A stretch of DNA of 64,000 nt from Platanthera guangdongensis (GCA_039583875.1 CM077151.1:119079519-119143518); one strand, 5' to 3'. Shown: positions 22,219 through 35,384, counted from the stretch's first letter. Notes: a model not told the origin generated them from the letters alone. Numbers and translations are program-made.

Positions 22219-23471
22219 TTATGAAAGAAAGAACTTAAAATTTACTGGCGTACCTGTTATCACTTGCTCCGGGTTCCGTGGTTGAGCCAAATCTAGGGCA
22301 TACACTTGCTCCCACTCCTGCCTGCGGTCTCCGCTCTGGTATCCGCATCCTCGGCCACGTCCTCTGCATCCAAACTGCTGTGCAGGTGGGGCAGTCAGCC
22401 GTGCTGGTAGTGGTACCCCCCTTATGGGGCAATTTATCCAGATATGCCCCACTTGATGGCAGTAGTAGCACTCGGGCGGGGGATATGCCATACACCCGAG
22501 ACTCTGCATCTCCTGCATCTAAAGAGGTTGAGGAGCCATTACCACCGACTCCCTCGGCTCCTGTCTCACCTCCTGAAAAGGTTGGCCCTCTGCCCTTCTC
22601 CCATCTCTCCCATCAGCAATGCAGCCCCTTCGCTGATCATTTCGGGCTCCTTGGCCCTGATCCTTCATTGGCCTTTTCCAGCCTCTAGTCATGTGCCAAT
22701 CTTTCTCAATCCTCTTTGCCATCTCCAATATCCATGGTATAGGTCCGTCGGATACGAACAATAGAGCCTCTCTCAGATCCTCTCACAGGCCCTTGTAAAA
22801 CCTCTTGGTGTATCCGGCCTCATCCAGCTGATAGGAGTCCGCAAACCGGGCTAAATGATTGAACTCTTGATGGTACCCCACCACCGTCATGTTACCTTGC
22901 CTCAATTGTAGAAATCTGTCTTCCAGCTCATCTCTGGCCAACTGCGGAAAAAAGTGCTCCAATAATACGACCCTGAAGTCTTCCCAAGAAATGTCTGTAA
23001 CCTCTCTATCAGTAAATGTCGTGTCCAGCAGTGTCTTCCACCATCTCTTTGCATGGGACTCCAAGCAAGAGACCACAAAGGCACCCTTACCTCCCATGGG
23101 CACCGTATCCCGGTCAGCAAATCATACATGATATCCAGCCACTCCTCCGTCCGCACAGCAGACTCTGTCCCCAAGTAAGATGGGGGAGAAAGCACTCGGA
23201 AGATGCTCAGCCAATTGGCCCCCGGGTTTCGCTGCGGAGCCGGAACTTGCTGGGCCCTGAAAGCTTCCAGTATGGCTATCAAAGCCTGCCCCATCTCCGA
23301 CTGTAAAAATAGAGTGGGGACCGGGGGAGGTGGTGTAATATTCAGAGTCTGCTGTGCTCCGCCCTGTGGTGTAGGCTGTGCCGGAGGCTGCGTAACAAAG
23401 ATCAATTGTAAGTAATAGACCCAAACCTCATTTAAAGTGGACAATTTACATGTGATCCCCCATATGGGCAC
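22219..23471 (-). pseudogene. gag: Gypsy I gag
   Basis: The N-terminal part (23471-about 23110) reads PPSYLGTESAVRTEEWLDIM. After a frameshift the capsid core follows at 23103-22783 (CLESHAKRWWKTLLDT, SWEDFRVVLLEHFFPQ, QLRQGNMTVVGYHQEFNHLARFA). Then come a stop, a basic hinge (22761-22519) and a CCHC knuckle, CYYCHQVGHIWINC (about 22460). The fold and order match Ty3/gypsy retrotransposon gag. One frameshift and at least two stops break it. Pol follows in the next frame. Confidence 0.8.
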
Positions 23472-23560
23472 ACCACTGCTTCCGCTGCTTAGTTTGTCCC
23501 TAAACTAAACTCGTGCGGGGTGACCCAGGGTTTGTGGACTGCTACCTTTTCGATCTAGGT

Positions 23561-23574
23561 CTCCTCTGATACCA
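23561..23574 (-). other. Gypsy I primer-binding site
   Basis: The minus strand reads TGGTATCAGAGGAG (initiator Met tRNA type), two bases from the LTR edge at 23577. Confidence 0.85.
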
Positions 23575-23576
23575 CT

Positions 23577-24712
23577 TATAAGGCCCCCTATATTTTTTTT
23601 AAAAAGCCACGGTCTTAGGCCCAGAACCTCCGCTTTGCGGTGACACCTCCATGCCCGGGAAGGTCATCACTACATAATGCCGAACCTGCCTGCCATATTG
23701 ATCACAGAAAAAGTAGCAAGAGAGTAAATGAAACAAAAACTCTAACACATGTCCACAGAGATCACATATATATAAATAATCTCTACGAACGGAGAGCCCA
23801 CAGTAATAATAATAAAGGAACTGAAAATAGGGCTCACACCCAATACATCATTGTCCTCAATACATGTCTCTCATCGCGAAAGCAAAACTAAAACAACTAC
23901 TAGCGATCGGGACTGACAGTCCCAACTATCTGAACTTCGGTACTAGACTGTTCCATCTCCAAACATGCCGACCTCTGGGGATGCTCCTCCATGCTGGGCT
24001 CCACAGTCCCCAAAAATGATGTGGTTCGAAAACCGTTAGTCTAAAAGACTAAGTCCTATCATCCCCTACCCCTCCCCCATTGTTCCTAGGAACCGTGCAG
24101 AGAGGAGGAAAGGGAAGCTCTGAAGGTGGAGAATAAACAAAACAGGTGACGGTGGAACTATTCTAGCATCAGTATATAAATAGAACAAGTATATGTAAGC
24201 CGTAGTAAATGAAAGGTAAATTAAGAAACATGTAACCTTAACTTATATGAATGCTCATACAAACTTATAAGTTAAGGGACCGTCTGCAAGGCTCCCATCG
24301 TATAAAAAGTCCCATACCGATTTATACATTGGGATGTCGGTTTTCAAGCAAGCGATATTTATATATTCATAGAATAATAACCTTAACTTATAAGCATGCT
24401 TACGCAAGCTTATAAACTAAGGCGTCATTTGGAGGGCCAATTGTATAAAGCATCTCATACCACTTTATACAATAGGTGTCAGGGTTATATGCGATGATGA
24501 TGCTATGACATGAAAGTATGCCATGATGTGAACATGCAAGTGCAACACACCCACTTGACTCTGTGCACACAGACTTTTAGTTCCCCCTTTCTGGAGGCTA
24601 ACCTCCTAGGATACCTCCGTAGTGGCAGACGGAAGCGGTGGGTTGGGCCTCGCCCACCTTTAAATAGGTAATAGCACTACCAGTCAGACCTATCGTACGC
24701 CTCGACACTGGT
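23577..24712 (-). repeat. Gypsy I 5' LTR, segment 1 (U5 side)
   Basis: It starts TATAAGGCCCCC where TGTAAGG would be expected; a TG-to-TA change fits cytosine deamination on the other strand. No gene is seen in it. Similar 40-90 bp phrases about GCATGCTTATAAG recur near 24235-24290 and 24375-24425. It is cut at 24712 by Gypsy II (flank CTGGT). Confidence 0.75.
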
Positions 24713-25756
24713 TGATAACCCGGCCACCGCTTAAGAAAAGAGAGCAGCCGAACTAGCAATCCAACTAGGCAAGTATACCTATCGAACTGTAGTAAGGGGA
24801 CACAAGTGTCGTATTTAAATCTGGGAACTATTGAGTAAACCTACTCACACGAAGGCTATTATTTTATCCACGAAAAATCTAGGGTTAAAAGAAAGCTAAA
24901 TGCACTAAAGGAAATATTGCATGAAAAAGAGGACTACTTGCAATAAAAATAAAGAGAGCATAAAAGAAATGATTACACTAAAGGGTTAGAACTATGAGAT
25001 GGAAATGCACTCAATCAAGAATCACCTCGGCAAGAGTCGATTAAAGACACAATAAATAAACCTAAGCTTAATAGGGTAAAGGTCCTTGATCATGGAGGTT
25101 CATATAGCTTGAACATGGTTCTCTCGAAGTCGTGCCCAACTAAGTTTAGGAAGGTCCGACCGACTCTCGTCTAAATCGGAGCCCTAAAGCTCGCTTTACG
25201 CGGTGAACCCCACTATTGGATTTTACTTCAATCCCAGTGATTTGGACGTCTGCCTCTCTCGAGTGGTGCGCACAAATCCCTTTACTCTTGAGTGCTCACT
25301 TCAATCTACCGGCCTCTCGGATAACCAAGAATGAAAGCAAAGGTGGAGAATATATATCGATGATATATCTCCAACCCATGATAAATCAAGAGTAATTCAA
25401 GGCCTAAAACCTAAAAAGAGAAGGTGAACTCAAAGCATCATAACTTAATCACTCGAACCTCGGATCATCAAGTTCGAGTACAAGGAGGATTAGTTACTCA
25501 TGGTGAAGTGAAGGAGGGGGGAGGAGTAGTGAAGTATTAAGAGCAAAAAGTTGAAAGGGAAGAGAAAACAGCCCTACCATTAGCAACTAAAGCAATTACA
25601 AAGGCTACTACAAAAGATTAAACTAAACTAGAATTAGGAAAAACTAAAATGAGAAAGAGAGAGAGGGAGAGAGAAAAAGCATGAAAAACATCAGAAGACA
25701 AAAGGGCAGCACCTCCCCCACTCAACAAAAACTATATGGACTCAAGGGGGGTCTGA

Positions 25757-25763
25757 ATTTATA
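25757..25763 (-). promoter_or_regulatory. TATA box of Gypsy II LTR
   Basis: The minus strand reads TTTCTATAAATTC, about 17 bp downstream of the palindrome array. The copy at 44561-44567 keeps it. Confidence 0.65.
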
Positions 25764-25780
25764 GAAATCCAAGAGGAGGT

Positions 25781-26240
25781 GACACGACCAGCGACACGGC
25801 CGTGTTGGTGGCCGTGTCCCGTGCTGGTTGACTTCGGGCTCTGGTTCTGGCGGGGAATGATCATTACAATGTCGAATCGGCAGACATGCCCATGCTGACA
25901 CGGCTGACGACATGGCCGTGTTGGTAGCCGTGTCCTCCGTGGTTGATGGGCTTTGACGGGGGTGCATTAATGGCAGGGTACATGCATTGCTGAGGTGGCG
26001 AGACGCCTGGCAACACGGCCTTGTTGGTGGCCGTGTCCCTCTCTAGAAATTCATCGGCTTCTAGTGACACGGCTCATGTTGACACGGCCATCTTGACACG
26101 GCTAGCGACACAGCCAGTGACACGGCTGTGTTGGAGGCCGTGTCCTCTGCGGGATGAACATGGACTTTTCTCTAGTGGTTTACTCTTTGGGAACAGGTGA
26201 CACGCCCCATGACACGGCCGTGTTGGTGGCCGTGTCAGGT
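25781..26240 (-). repeat. ACACGGCCGTGT palindrome array (Gypsy II 3' LTR)
   Basis: Repeated GACACGGCCGTGTTGGTGG units are followed by CCGTGTC, in about five clusters, with isolated GACACGG half-sites between. The unit is a CpG-centred palindrome. Confidence 0.85.
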
Positions 26241-26397
26241 CATTTTTGCTGAAAATTGAGAAAACCTGCAAAAGAGCACAAAAACATTAGTGCCATAAAT
26301 AAGTACAAGGAGAAGGGACATATAAGCTAATTAAGACAAGATTTGCACAATAAAGACCTAAAAAACTCTAATAGCTTAAATACAAAACAAACTATCA

Positions 26398-26445
26398 AAT
26401 TCCACAAATCTTAAGCTTTGCTTGTCCTCAAGCAAAAAAATATAA
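26398..26445 (-). other. Gypsy II polypurine tract region
   Basis: The minus strand reads CTTGAGGACAAGCAAAGC, then TTAAGATTTGTGGAATT, against the LTR. The context is typical of Athila/Tat elements, but the usual G run is broken. Confidence 0.6.
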
Positions 26446-28335
26446 AAACAAGAAAATCATAAAATAGGACTAATCAAAAAGTTCTAATTATACCTACACA
26501 AGTACTATGCGAAATTCTAAGTAGGGAAAAAAGTGAAACGTGAATCTAAAACAATTATTTAGGTACGGTTTAACTTTTATAAACTTTACTTAACGAAAAT
26601 AAATCATCCAAAATTTTGACGAAATTTTTTAAATAGATTTAAGCCAAGCAACGAAAATGAAAAACCGCATTGAGTTATTACTAGATCCAAACAACTCATT
26701 GTAAGTATATCAAATAAATAACAAAAATCTAAGTTTAAATCCAAAATTAATACTGATATACTTTTCTTCTTGTCTCAGTTATTAAATAAAATAGAAACAA
26801 GCATGAATCAAAAGAACTTAATAGGACCGAAGCGTTTGGTTTAGGATTATGATTAAGAGTGGAATTCAAAGATAAATAGGGAGGTTTAAAATCACACTAA
26901 ACAAAAACGAAGAGTTTCAAAAAAAAATTTCATTTTAAACAAAATATTTTTTTTTCTTTTCCATTTTTTTCTTATTCTCTTTTTCAAAACAAAGGCCATA
27001 AATATTTTTATTTTCATTTTGAATTGGCCAAAAACAAACATTTCTTTTTAGCATACTTGTTTTCACAAACTTCTCCAAAAATATCACAAAATAACCTCTC
27101 ATAATAATGAAAATTTTTTATGAAACTCAAAAAAGCTAGTGTGATTAGATAGGTTGGAAATTTTGGCTTTGGTGCAAATGATATGAAAAGAGGAGCTATC
27201 AAATGAAATTGGGAAAAAGGCTCAAAAGCGGCTAACTAGTGGTGAAAGTTTTGAGGTTGCCAGGAAAGCTCAAACGAAAACAAAAACGGCCTAAATCATT
27301 TTCACGCCTTTTAAATTTATTTAAAACATAGATTTGAAAAATTTCAAAAAACAAGTCCTAGATAATAAAAGAAGATTGATAAAATTATCTTGAAAATAGA
27401 AATAATAGGTGACTTGGATCGTTCACATCTACTACGCTATTTAAAAGTTGTCCTTACAAAAATTATCTAAAAACGAAAAGGAAAATAGTGGATGATGAAT
27501 TTTTGAGAAAGTAAAGAAAATAAAGAACGAAAAATCATAATAGAAATGCGAGTTTTAGAAAAATATTTCACCTTAACATGCTACCTTGAATTAGAAACAG
27601 AGCAAGACCAACATTTTACTTGTGAAATATAATTAAAAAGATTGATTAAAAAAATTATAATTTGCTAAGTTTTTTATATCAGATTTTGAGAAAAACAAAA
27701 ACAAGGGGTACTATTGAAATTCCAAAATGTCTAAGCTATTAAAAAAAAACAAAAAGCATATTTTTTGTTAAAATTTTGAAATATTCTCTTTTTTTTTAAA
27801 TTTTGAAATATTTTCTTTTTTTTTGGAATTTTAAGATATTCATTTTTTTGGATTTTTAAAAAATATTCACAAAAAGCAAAAAAAGGAGGAAGTCCTCCCC
27901 CAAGCTTAAAATGGACATTGCCCTCAATGGAGAAGGAGGTTAGAGAGAGAGAGAGAGAGAAAATTTAAAGTAAAAAAATTGAAAAACAGGATTGAAAAAC
28001 AGGTACTTCCCCGGATTTATTTGCTGCGAAAATTCAGTGATGGCGCTCCCCCATGCTTGCGCTTTGGATCTTCATGAAATGGCTTATTTTGACTTCATGA
28101 TCGATTCAGCAGCGTTGGAGCAGGCAATCGCAGAAGCTTCAGCTTATCGTAGCCGGACGGGGTAAAAATTATAAAATAAAGAAACAGAAAAAGATAACTT
28201 GGGTTGCCTCCCAAGAGCGCCCTTTGTTTAAAATGTCGTTTGAGCTCGACGCAATAAAATAATATTGTCCAAGAATATTGTCTAAAACAAAGTTCAAAGA
28301 AATAGTTCAAAGTTTTAATAAAACAAAGTTCCAAA
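26446..28335 (-). other. Non-coding AT-rich spacer of Gypsy II
   Basis: About 1.9 kb between integrase and the 3' LTR with no credible frame. Where some Athila elements hold an env-like gene, only AT-rich DNA is seen. At 27891-27930 the minus strand has CATTGAGGGCAATGTCC, then TTTTAAGCTTGGGGGAGGAC, a second polypurine-like site. A (GA)n run lies at 27941-27962. Confidence 0.6.
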
Positions 28336-31300
28336 CTAATCAAAAGTTAGATTTTGAAGGATATAGTTAACACAGTTAGCACTGACATCATCGCAGAAAG
28401 ACAGTTTAAGACGTTGACCATTCACTTTGTAATTACCCTTATCAGGGTGGGAAATCAAAACAGTACCATAAGAAAAAACTTCTAAAATAGTAAATGGCCC
28501 AGACCAACGTGATTTTAATTTTCCAGGAAATAAACGTACACGAGAGTTATAAAGAAGAACCTGGTCGCCCGGCTTAAAGGTTTTTGGGTGCCTTAAGTGC
28601 TTATCAATAAAGTGTTTCGTCCGCTCTTTATAAAGTTTGTTATTTTCGTATGCGTAAGAGCACCACTCATCGAGTTCATTGAGATGAAATTTTCTAAGGT
28701 CGCCAACAGGGTGGGGATCGAAGTTTAAGAATCGCAAGGCCCAAAAAGCGCGGTGTTCTAATTCTATGGGTAAATGACACAATTATCCATAAACCAGCTG
28801 ATACGGCGTACATTCGAGGGCGGTTTTGTACGCTGTTCGGTAGGCCCATAGAGCATCGTCTAATTTGGTTGACCAGTCTTTCCTAGATGTGGAAACAGTC
28901 TTTTCTAAAATTCTTTTTATTTCTCTATTCACTACTTTGACTTCTCCGTTAGTTTGGGGGTGATAGGCGGTTGAAATCTTATGCGTAACGCCGTATTTAG
29001 TAAGGATTTTAGAAAACTGAGCGTTACAAAAATGAGAACCCCTGTCACTAATGATGGCGCGCGGCGTACCGAATCGAGAAAATAATTTTTTAAAAAAAGT
29101 AACTACGACTCGGCATCATTCGTAGGAAGAGCTTGAGCTTTGGCCCATCGTGAAACATAATCAACGACAACTAAAATATACTTATTTCCGAAGGTAGAAG
29201 GAAGAGGGCCAACAAAATCAATTCCCCAGAGGTCAAAAATTTCGCACTCAAGGAAATAATTTTGTGGCATTTCATTTTTATTAGAAATGTTGCCCGACCG
29301 TTGGCAACTATCACACCTACTCAAAAGGCTTGCGCATCTTTAAACAGGCTAGGACAGTAATAACCCGCGCAAAGCACCTTGTGGGCGGTGCGAGCAGCTT
29401 GATAGTGCCCACCACTCTGAACTTCATATAAGTGTTTTAAAATATCTAATCCTTCTTCATAAGAAACACATCTCCTTATCACTTGGTCCGTACAGACTCT
29501 GAAAAGAAGCGGGTCTTCCCAAAAATATTTCTTCAACTCAGAAAAGAATTTCTTCTTTTGTTGAGAGGAGAACTCTTTTGGGAGCACACAAGCCACTAAG
29601 TAGTGGGCAATGTGTGCAAACCAAGGGGGAGGAGAGGTGCTAATTGAAAGCAACTTCTCATCAGGAAAATAATCATTAAAAGATTTTTCATCCAGATTTT
29701 CAATAAATTGATTATCTAGGCGCGAGAGGTGGTCGACGGCCAAATTCTCGGCTCCTCGCATATCACGGATTTCTAAGTCGAACTACTGGAGGAGTAAGAC
29801 CGAACGAATAAGGTGCGACTTGGTATCGGTTTTGGCAAGAAGATATTTGAGGGCTGAGTGGTCCGTAAAAATGATAATTTTTGAAAGTGTAATATACGGG
29901 CAGAATTTATCAAAAGCGAATACTACAGCTAGGAGCTCCTTCTCGGTTGTGGTGTAATTTTCCAGTGCAGATGTGAGCGTCTTACTTGCATAATAGATGG
30001 GGTGGAAGTTTTTAGATATGTGTTGACCTAATACGGCTCCCTCCGCAAAACTACTCGCATCGCACATTATCTCAAAGGGAAGGTCCCACACCGGAGCTAT
30101 CATAATCGGGGCTTTAATTAATTTTCTTTTATTAAATTAAAAGCAGCTAGGCAAAAGTCATCAAAAATGAATGGGGCGTCATTTTATAAGAGATGGGTAA
30201 GGGGTTTGGTGATCTTGGAGAAGTCCTTTATGAAACGACTGTAAAAACCAGCGTGCTCTAGGAAACTTCGTATAACTTTGATGTTCGTATGCGGCGGCAG
30301 CTTCTCGATAACTTTTATCTTAGTAACATCTACTTCAATACCTCTTGCAGAAATTTTATGACCCAAAACTAACCATTCCCTCACCATAAATGACATTTTT
30401 CCCAATTTAGGGCAAGGTTAGTTTCTTCGCATCTTTCTAAGACTTTTTCGAGATTTTCTAAACAACTATCAAATGCGTCACCGAACACGGAGAAATCATC
30501 CATGAATACCTCCATAATGTTTTCTACGTACTTGTCAAAGATAGAGAGCATACATCGCTGTAATGTAGCGGGCGCATTGCACAATCCAAACTGCATTCTT
30601 CGGTAGGCGAAGGTGCCGAAGGGACAAGTAAACGTAGTTTTCTCTTGGTCCTCGGGAGAGATGGGGATTTGAAAATACCCCGAGAGGCCGTCAAGAAAAC
30701 AATAAAAACTATGGTCGGATAATCGTTCTAAAATCTGATCAATGAATGGTAAGGGAAAATGATCCTTGCGGGTGGCGTTATTTAACTTATGATAATCTAT
30801 ACACATTCTCCACCCGGTCACCGTCTGTGTTGGGATTAATTCATTATTCTCATTACTAACTATCGTTATCCCTCCCTTCTTTGGTACCACCTGGACTGGG
30901 CTAACCCACTTACTATCAGATATAGGATAGATAATTCCTGTGTCTAATAATTTCATAACCTCACCCTTAACTACTTCTTTCATGTTGGGGTTTATACGGC
31001 GCTGAGGTTGTATAGAGTTGCGTGAATTATCTTCCATTAAGATTTTGTGAGTGCAGAAAGATGGGCTTATGCCCTTGATATCAGATATCTACCAAGCAAT
31101 AGCTCGGCGTTGCTTACGTAAAACTAAAAGGAGTTTATCATTTTACACATTCGTGAGGTAGGACGAAACTATGACGGGCAGCTTGGAGTCCTTTTCTAAG
31201 AAAGTGTATCTAAGATGCTCGGGTAGTTCTTTCAATTCCAGGGTAGGGGGTCTTCATACGAGGTTTTAGAAAATCTTTCTTTTTCAAAAACTATGTCCTC

Positions 31301-32111
31301 GTAGACTTTTTTATCTGTAAATTTAAAAGGGGTGGTGCTAGCGGCCATGACGGCTTCTTGTAGCGATGCAGTTGGAAGAGTAGAAGAGGAACAAAAATCA
31401 GAAAATTCTTTTTCAAATTCAGAGAGGTGATAGGAGGATTCTTCACTTAGGTGTAGCGATTCGGTTGGAGGAGTAGAGGAGGAACAAAAATCAGAAATTT
31501 TTTTTTTCAAAATCAGAGAGGTGACAGGAGGATTCTTCACTTAGGGCATCTATGAAAAAACAAGAGTAATCATTTGCTAGGGTGTTCTTCATTGAGGGGG
31601 TGATAGAGAAAGTTACTTCGTCGTCACTTACGCGAAGGAAGAGCTTACTATTGCTTACATCAATGATGGCTCTGGAGGTGGAAAGGAAGGGTCGGCCAAG
31701 GATCAGGGGAACCTCGACGTCTTCTTCGATGTCCAATATGACAAAGTCCACCGGGAAGATGAAATTGTCGACTTTAACTAGGACATCCTCCACGATTCCT
31801 AATGGGTACTTGACAGATCTATTGGCTAGCTGGATACTCATGCGTGTGGGGTTGAGGTTACCAAATCCTAACTTCTTAAACAATGAGAGGGGCATCAGGT
31901 TAATACTTGCACCTAAGTCGGCTAATGCGTGCTTGACAAAAAGATCACCAAAGACACACGGAATACAAAAACTACACGGGTCACTAATTTTCTTTGGTAA
32001 ACCGTTTGTCAAGACCGCCGAGCACTCGACATTTAACGTGACATGCGAAAGGTTCTGTAACTTCTTCTTGGTGGTCAGGAGGTCCTTAAGATACTTAGCG
32101 TACTTCGGCAT
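28336..32111 (-). pseudogene. pol: Gypsy II pol: protease, RT, RNase H, integrase
   Basis: Protease (32111-31491): ALADLGASINLMPLSLF, the DLGAS form normal for Athila, and VPLILGRPFLSTSRAIID. RT (31037-30381): QPQRRINPNMKEVVKGEV, TGWRMCIDYHKLN, FAYRRMQFGLCNAPAT and FMDDFSVFG, with the catalytic Asp pair intact. A frameshift follows to HKISARGIEVDVTKI (30405-30184), then RNase H (30103-29783: PFEIMCDASSFAEGAVLGQ, YYASKTL, FTDHSALKYLL). Integrase: [30 protein letters not shown] (29324-29103). The third catalytic acidic residue is Lys ([12 protein letters not shown], about 28950). The C-terminal part is 28782-28336. There are at least five frame breaks. FMDDFSVFG and the gag and primer-site types mark this as Athila rather than Ogre. 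Confidence 0.85.
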
Positions 32112-32189
32112 CTGGGATATCGCTTCGTGAAAGGGCAGATTTATGTGGATTTATTTAAACATTTCTAAGAAACGGGTGTATTCATCATC

Positions 32190-33768
32190 CTAACATTGTT
32201 TATTAAGTTTAGGAGGGTATGGTAGGGTTGGATTATTTTTAAAAGTGGGTGGTGGAGTGAGTTCTTTTTCTAAAACAAGGGTGATAACTTCTTCGATAGA
32301 GGGTGGAATTTTTAAAACGGTAGCGAAGCTTTGATTTTTTAAAGCGGGAGCAGAGATAGCCTCAGGCTCTTCACTGGCCATACCGGGAACTTGCTTCCCA
32401 CTCCGAAGAGTTATAGCTTTCGCTTGCTCTCTAGGGTTGGGCTTTTTATTGGAAGGAAGAGACCTCGCGGGTCGCTCAGAAATTAATTTAGCGAGCTGTC
32501 CTACTTGATTCTCTAAATTTTTAACTCTTCCTGTTAAGGTTCTTATCATAGCATCATTTGTGGTGATATATTTAGAAAGTAACTCCTCCAAACTTGGATG
32601 TTTTGGAAAGTTCTGAAGAGGTGGAGGCGGTGCAGAAAAATCATTTTGAAGTGGTGGGCGCATTGTGTTCGAAGGATTACTCCATGAAAAATTCGGGTGA
32701 TTTCTTAAAGCAGGATTATAACTATTCGGAAAATTAAAACTAGGAGGATGAAAATTCGCAGTAGAAAAATTATTGAAAGCATTTCTAGGCACACTATTAT
32801 TAACATAATTTAATTATTCTGGAGCTGGAGTTGTAGATTCCCATACCTGAGGGGCGGAGGCAGCAGTCATCTCCGTAATTTGTTTCTTAATATTTCTACT
32901 TGCAGAGCTAGCTGGGAGACGTTGTCCACTTCAAAAATACCTGCAGGTTTGTTTGGGCTGAACCAAGGCACATTCCACTGGTAGGTGTTCATTTCTATGT
33001 CCTCAAAAAGCTCAAGAGTTGCTTCCGGGGTCTTATGGTTTAAAGTTCCGCCAGAAGCTGCGTCTATCATTTGCTTAGTAGTTTGATTTAGCCAGTTATA
33101 AAACGTCTGCACTTGTAACCATACAGGCAGAGCGTGATGTGGGCATCATCTTAATAACTCTTTAAATCTTTCCCAGGTTTCATAAAGGGTTTCAGAGTCT
33201 ATTTGTCCAAAGGCAGAAATGTCGTTCCTATTTTTGCAGTTTTAGCTGGCGGAAAATACTTCGCCAAAAATTTTTCAGTTAATTGAGTCCAGGTTGTGAT
33301 GCTATTTTTAGGTAGAGTGTTCAGCCACTGCTTAGCCTTAGTTCTATGGGAGAAGGGAAATAATCTTATCCTAATATCATCATTTGTGAAACCATTAATC
33401 TTGAAGGTGTCACAAATCTCAAGAAAGCTTGCTATATGTGCATTCGGATCTTCATCTTGAAGTCCGTCAAAATGCACATACTGCTGCACCATTTGAATTA
33501 TGCTAGGCTTCAGTTCGAAGTTATTATTTGCTATCGCAGGGCGAACTATGGTAGATTTTGTACCCTCGATATTCGGCCGTGCATAATATGACATAGGCCT
33601 TTGCACGACTTCTTCCACGTGGGGTTCTTCCATTCTAAAAGCAGAAAATGGCTCGGAATCCTCAACCGGTATTTGGAGAGTAGGGCCTTGAAATCGCGAT
33701 CTTCTCCGAAGACGACGCTCAATTTCGTGTTCCAGGTCCAAAATATCTGACGGATTCCCGCGGGTCAT
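32190..33768 (-). pseudogene. gag: Gypsy II gag
   Basis: ATG at 33768 (MTRGNPSDILDLEHEIERRLRR). The Athila-type capsid domain reads FELKPSIIQMVQ, DPNAHIASFLEICDTFKING, IRIRLFPFSHRTKAKQWL and LTEKFLAKYFPPAKTA (to 33199). It shifts frame to 33112-32867 (MQTFYNWLNQTTKQMIDAASGGTL) and again to 32792-32190, a proline/asparagine-rich region with a short coiled coil (IRTLTGRVKNLENQVGQLA). I find no CCHC knuckle, which is usual for this clade. Confidence 0.8.
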
Positions 33769-34105
33769 GCACTAAAAGAAGAGAAGAGAAGGAAGAGAAA
33801 TAAAAAAAACTAGAAAAGAGAGTTACTAATTTTTTTTTTGAAATAGAATTTTTTTTAAAAGTTTAACTCCCGAACTTCCCAAGGGCTACCCGGTGAAGGA
33901 TTTGCAAGGTACTAGACAAGATAGCGACACTTAAAACCGCTTTTCCCTTTTCGAGAGATTTTGGTGGTGTAGAAAAATTTTGAAGTGGGTTTCTATTAAG
34001 AGAGGTAATAAATTTTTTTTTGATTTTAAAATTTTTTAGAAGGAGGATGAGAAAGAGAAATGATAAAATTAATAGATTCTTGTTTTCAATTTATTAACGA
34101 CAATT
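33769..34105 (-). other. Gypsy II leader between primer site and gag
   Basis: About 340 bp with poly-T/poly-A runs and no credible frame; this is the 5' untranslated leader. Confidence 0.6.
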
Positions 34106-34125
34106 GTTCCCAGGCAACGGCGCCA
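34106..34125 (-). other. Gypsy II primer-binding site (tRNA-Asp type)
   Basis: The minus strand reads TGGCGCCGTTGCCTGGGAAC, six bases (AGTTTT) from the LTR edge. TGGCGCCGTTGCC matches the tRNA-Asp 3' end used by Athila/Tat elements. Element T has the same site and spacer. Confidence 0.85.
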
Positions 34126-34131
34126 AAAACT

Positions 34132-34707
34132 TGATGGCCCGGCCAACACTTAAGAAAGGAGAGCAGCCGAACTAGCAATCCAACTAGGCAAGTATACCTA
34201 TCAAACTGTAGTAAGGGGACACAAGTGTCTTATTTAAATCCGGGAACTGTTGAGTAAACCTACTCACACGAAGGCTATTATTTTATTGACGGAAAATCTA
34301 GGGTTAAAAGAAAGCTAAATGCACTAAAGGAAATATTGCATGAAAAATAGGACTACTTGCAATAAAAATAAAGAGAGCATAAAAGAAACGATTACACTGA
34401 AGGGTTAGAATGATGAGATGGAAATGAACTCGATCAAGAATCACCTCGGCAATAGTCTATTAAAAACATGATAAATAAACCTAAGCTTAATAGGGTAAAG
34501 GTCCTTGACCGTGGAGGTTCCTAAAGCTTGAACATGCTTCTTTCGAAGATGTGCCCAACTGAGTTTAGGATGGTCCGACCAACTCTCGTCTAAATCGGAG
34601 GCCTAAAGCTCGCTTTACGTGGTGAACCCCACTATTGGATTTTACTCTAATCCGAGAGATTTGGACGTCTGCCTCTCTCGAGGGGTGCGTACAACTCCAT
34701 TTATTCT
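34132..34707 (-). repeat. Gypsy II 5' LTR, segment 1
   Basis: It starts TGATGGCCCGGCC and matches 24713-25285. It is cut by Copia C (target ATTCT at 34703-34707) and continues at 43987. Confidence 0.85.
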
Positions 34708-35043
34708 TGTTGGGTATTGTATCCACAACGTACCTGATTTGAAGAAGCCCCTGTACAAGCTAAGGTAAATAGGCAATGTTTTTGACAAATTATCTCAAGT
34801 TGTGCTTGCAGTTATTCCACGCTAAGTGCACACCAATGTCAGGGTGCAGTAGGTCATTATACACGGGTCTGCACGACGTAATCCCTCGTTGAGCAGATCA
34901 GTGTGTTGGCCTACGTGTACTCTCTCTATTGGAGTGCACTTACTTTCAAGTACAGGGCTGTTATCTTGCAAGAGCAGACAAGGAGCAAGGATGGGTCAAG
35001 GAGCACATCATGGGTGGAAAGACGAAAATTCGTCTAAGTGTAA

Positions 35044-35384
35044 ATCGGCGAGAATCGCCAAGTGATTCTCTCCGATTCGGCGAGAATCACTAGTGATTCT
35101 CGCCGAATCGCCGAGAATCAGTGGCTTATTCCCGCCGACTCGATCCAACTACACTTCGAAGCAAGCAACTCTGATTCTAAGTAAGAATCGACGAGAATCA
35201 CCAAGTGATGCTCGCCGAATCGTCGAGAATCACTGGCTGATTCTCGCCGTCTCGACCCGGCTAAATCAGTGCGTGTAACCAAGTCAAATTCGACGAGAAT
35301 CATCTTTGATTCTCGCCAAATCGTCGAGAATCACCTTTGATTCTCGACGACTCGACGAGATTCACTTTCAATTCTCGCCGATTT
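35044..35384 (+). repeat. GATTCTCG palindrome array (Copia C 5' LTR)
   Basis: Repeated GATTCTCGCCGA followed by its inverse TCGGCGAGAATC, and GATTCTCGTCGA variants, in alternating orientation with CACTAGTG-like joints. About 16-18 half-sites are seen by eye. Confidence 0.88.

Larger units (their letters stand above)
24713..26397 (-). repeat. Gypsy II 3' LTR
   Basis: 1685 bp, matching 34132-34707 plus 43987-45169. It holds the ACACGGCCGTGT array (25781-26240) and a TATA box at 25757-25763, with (GA)n at 25656-25676. The two LTRs differ visibly by substitutions and by a segment present at 44278-44345 only. Confidence 0.88.

Noticed and set aside
31582..32130. 182-codon + strand frame
   Set aside because: It is the antisense shadow of the Gypsy II protease, which has clear family motifs.
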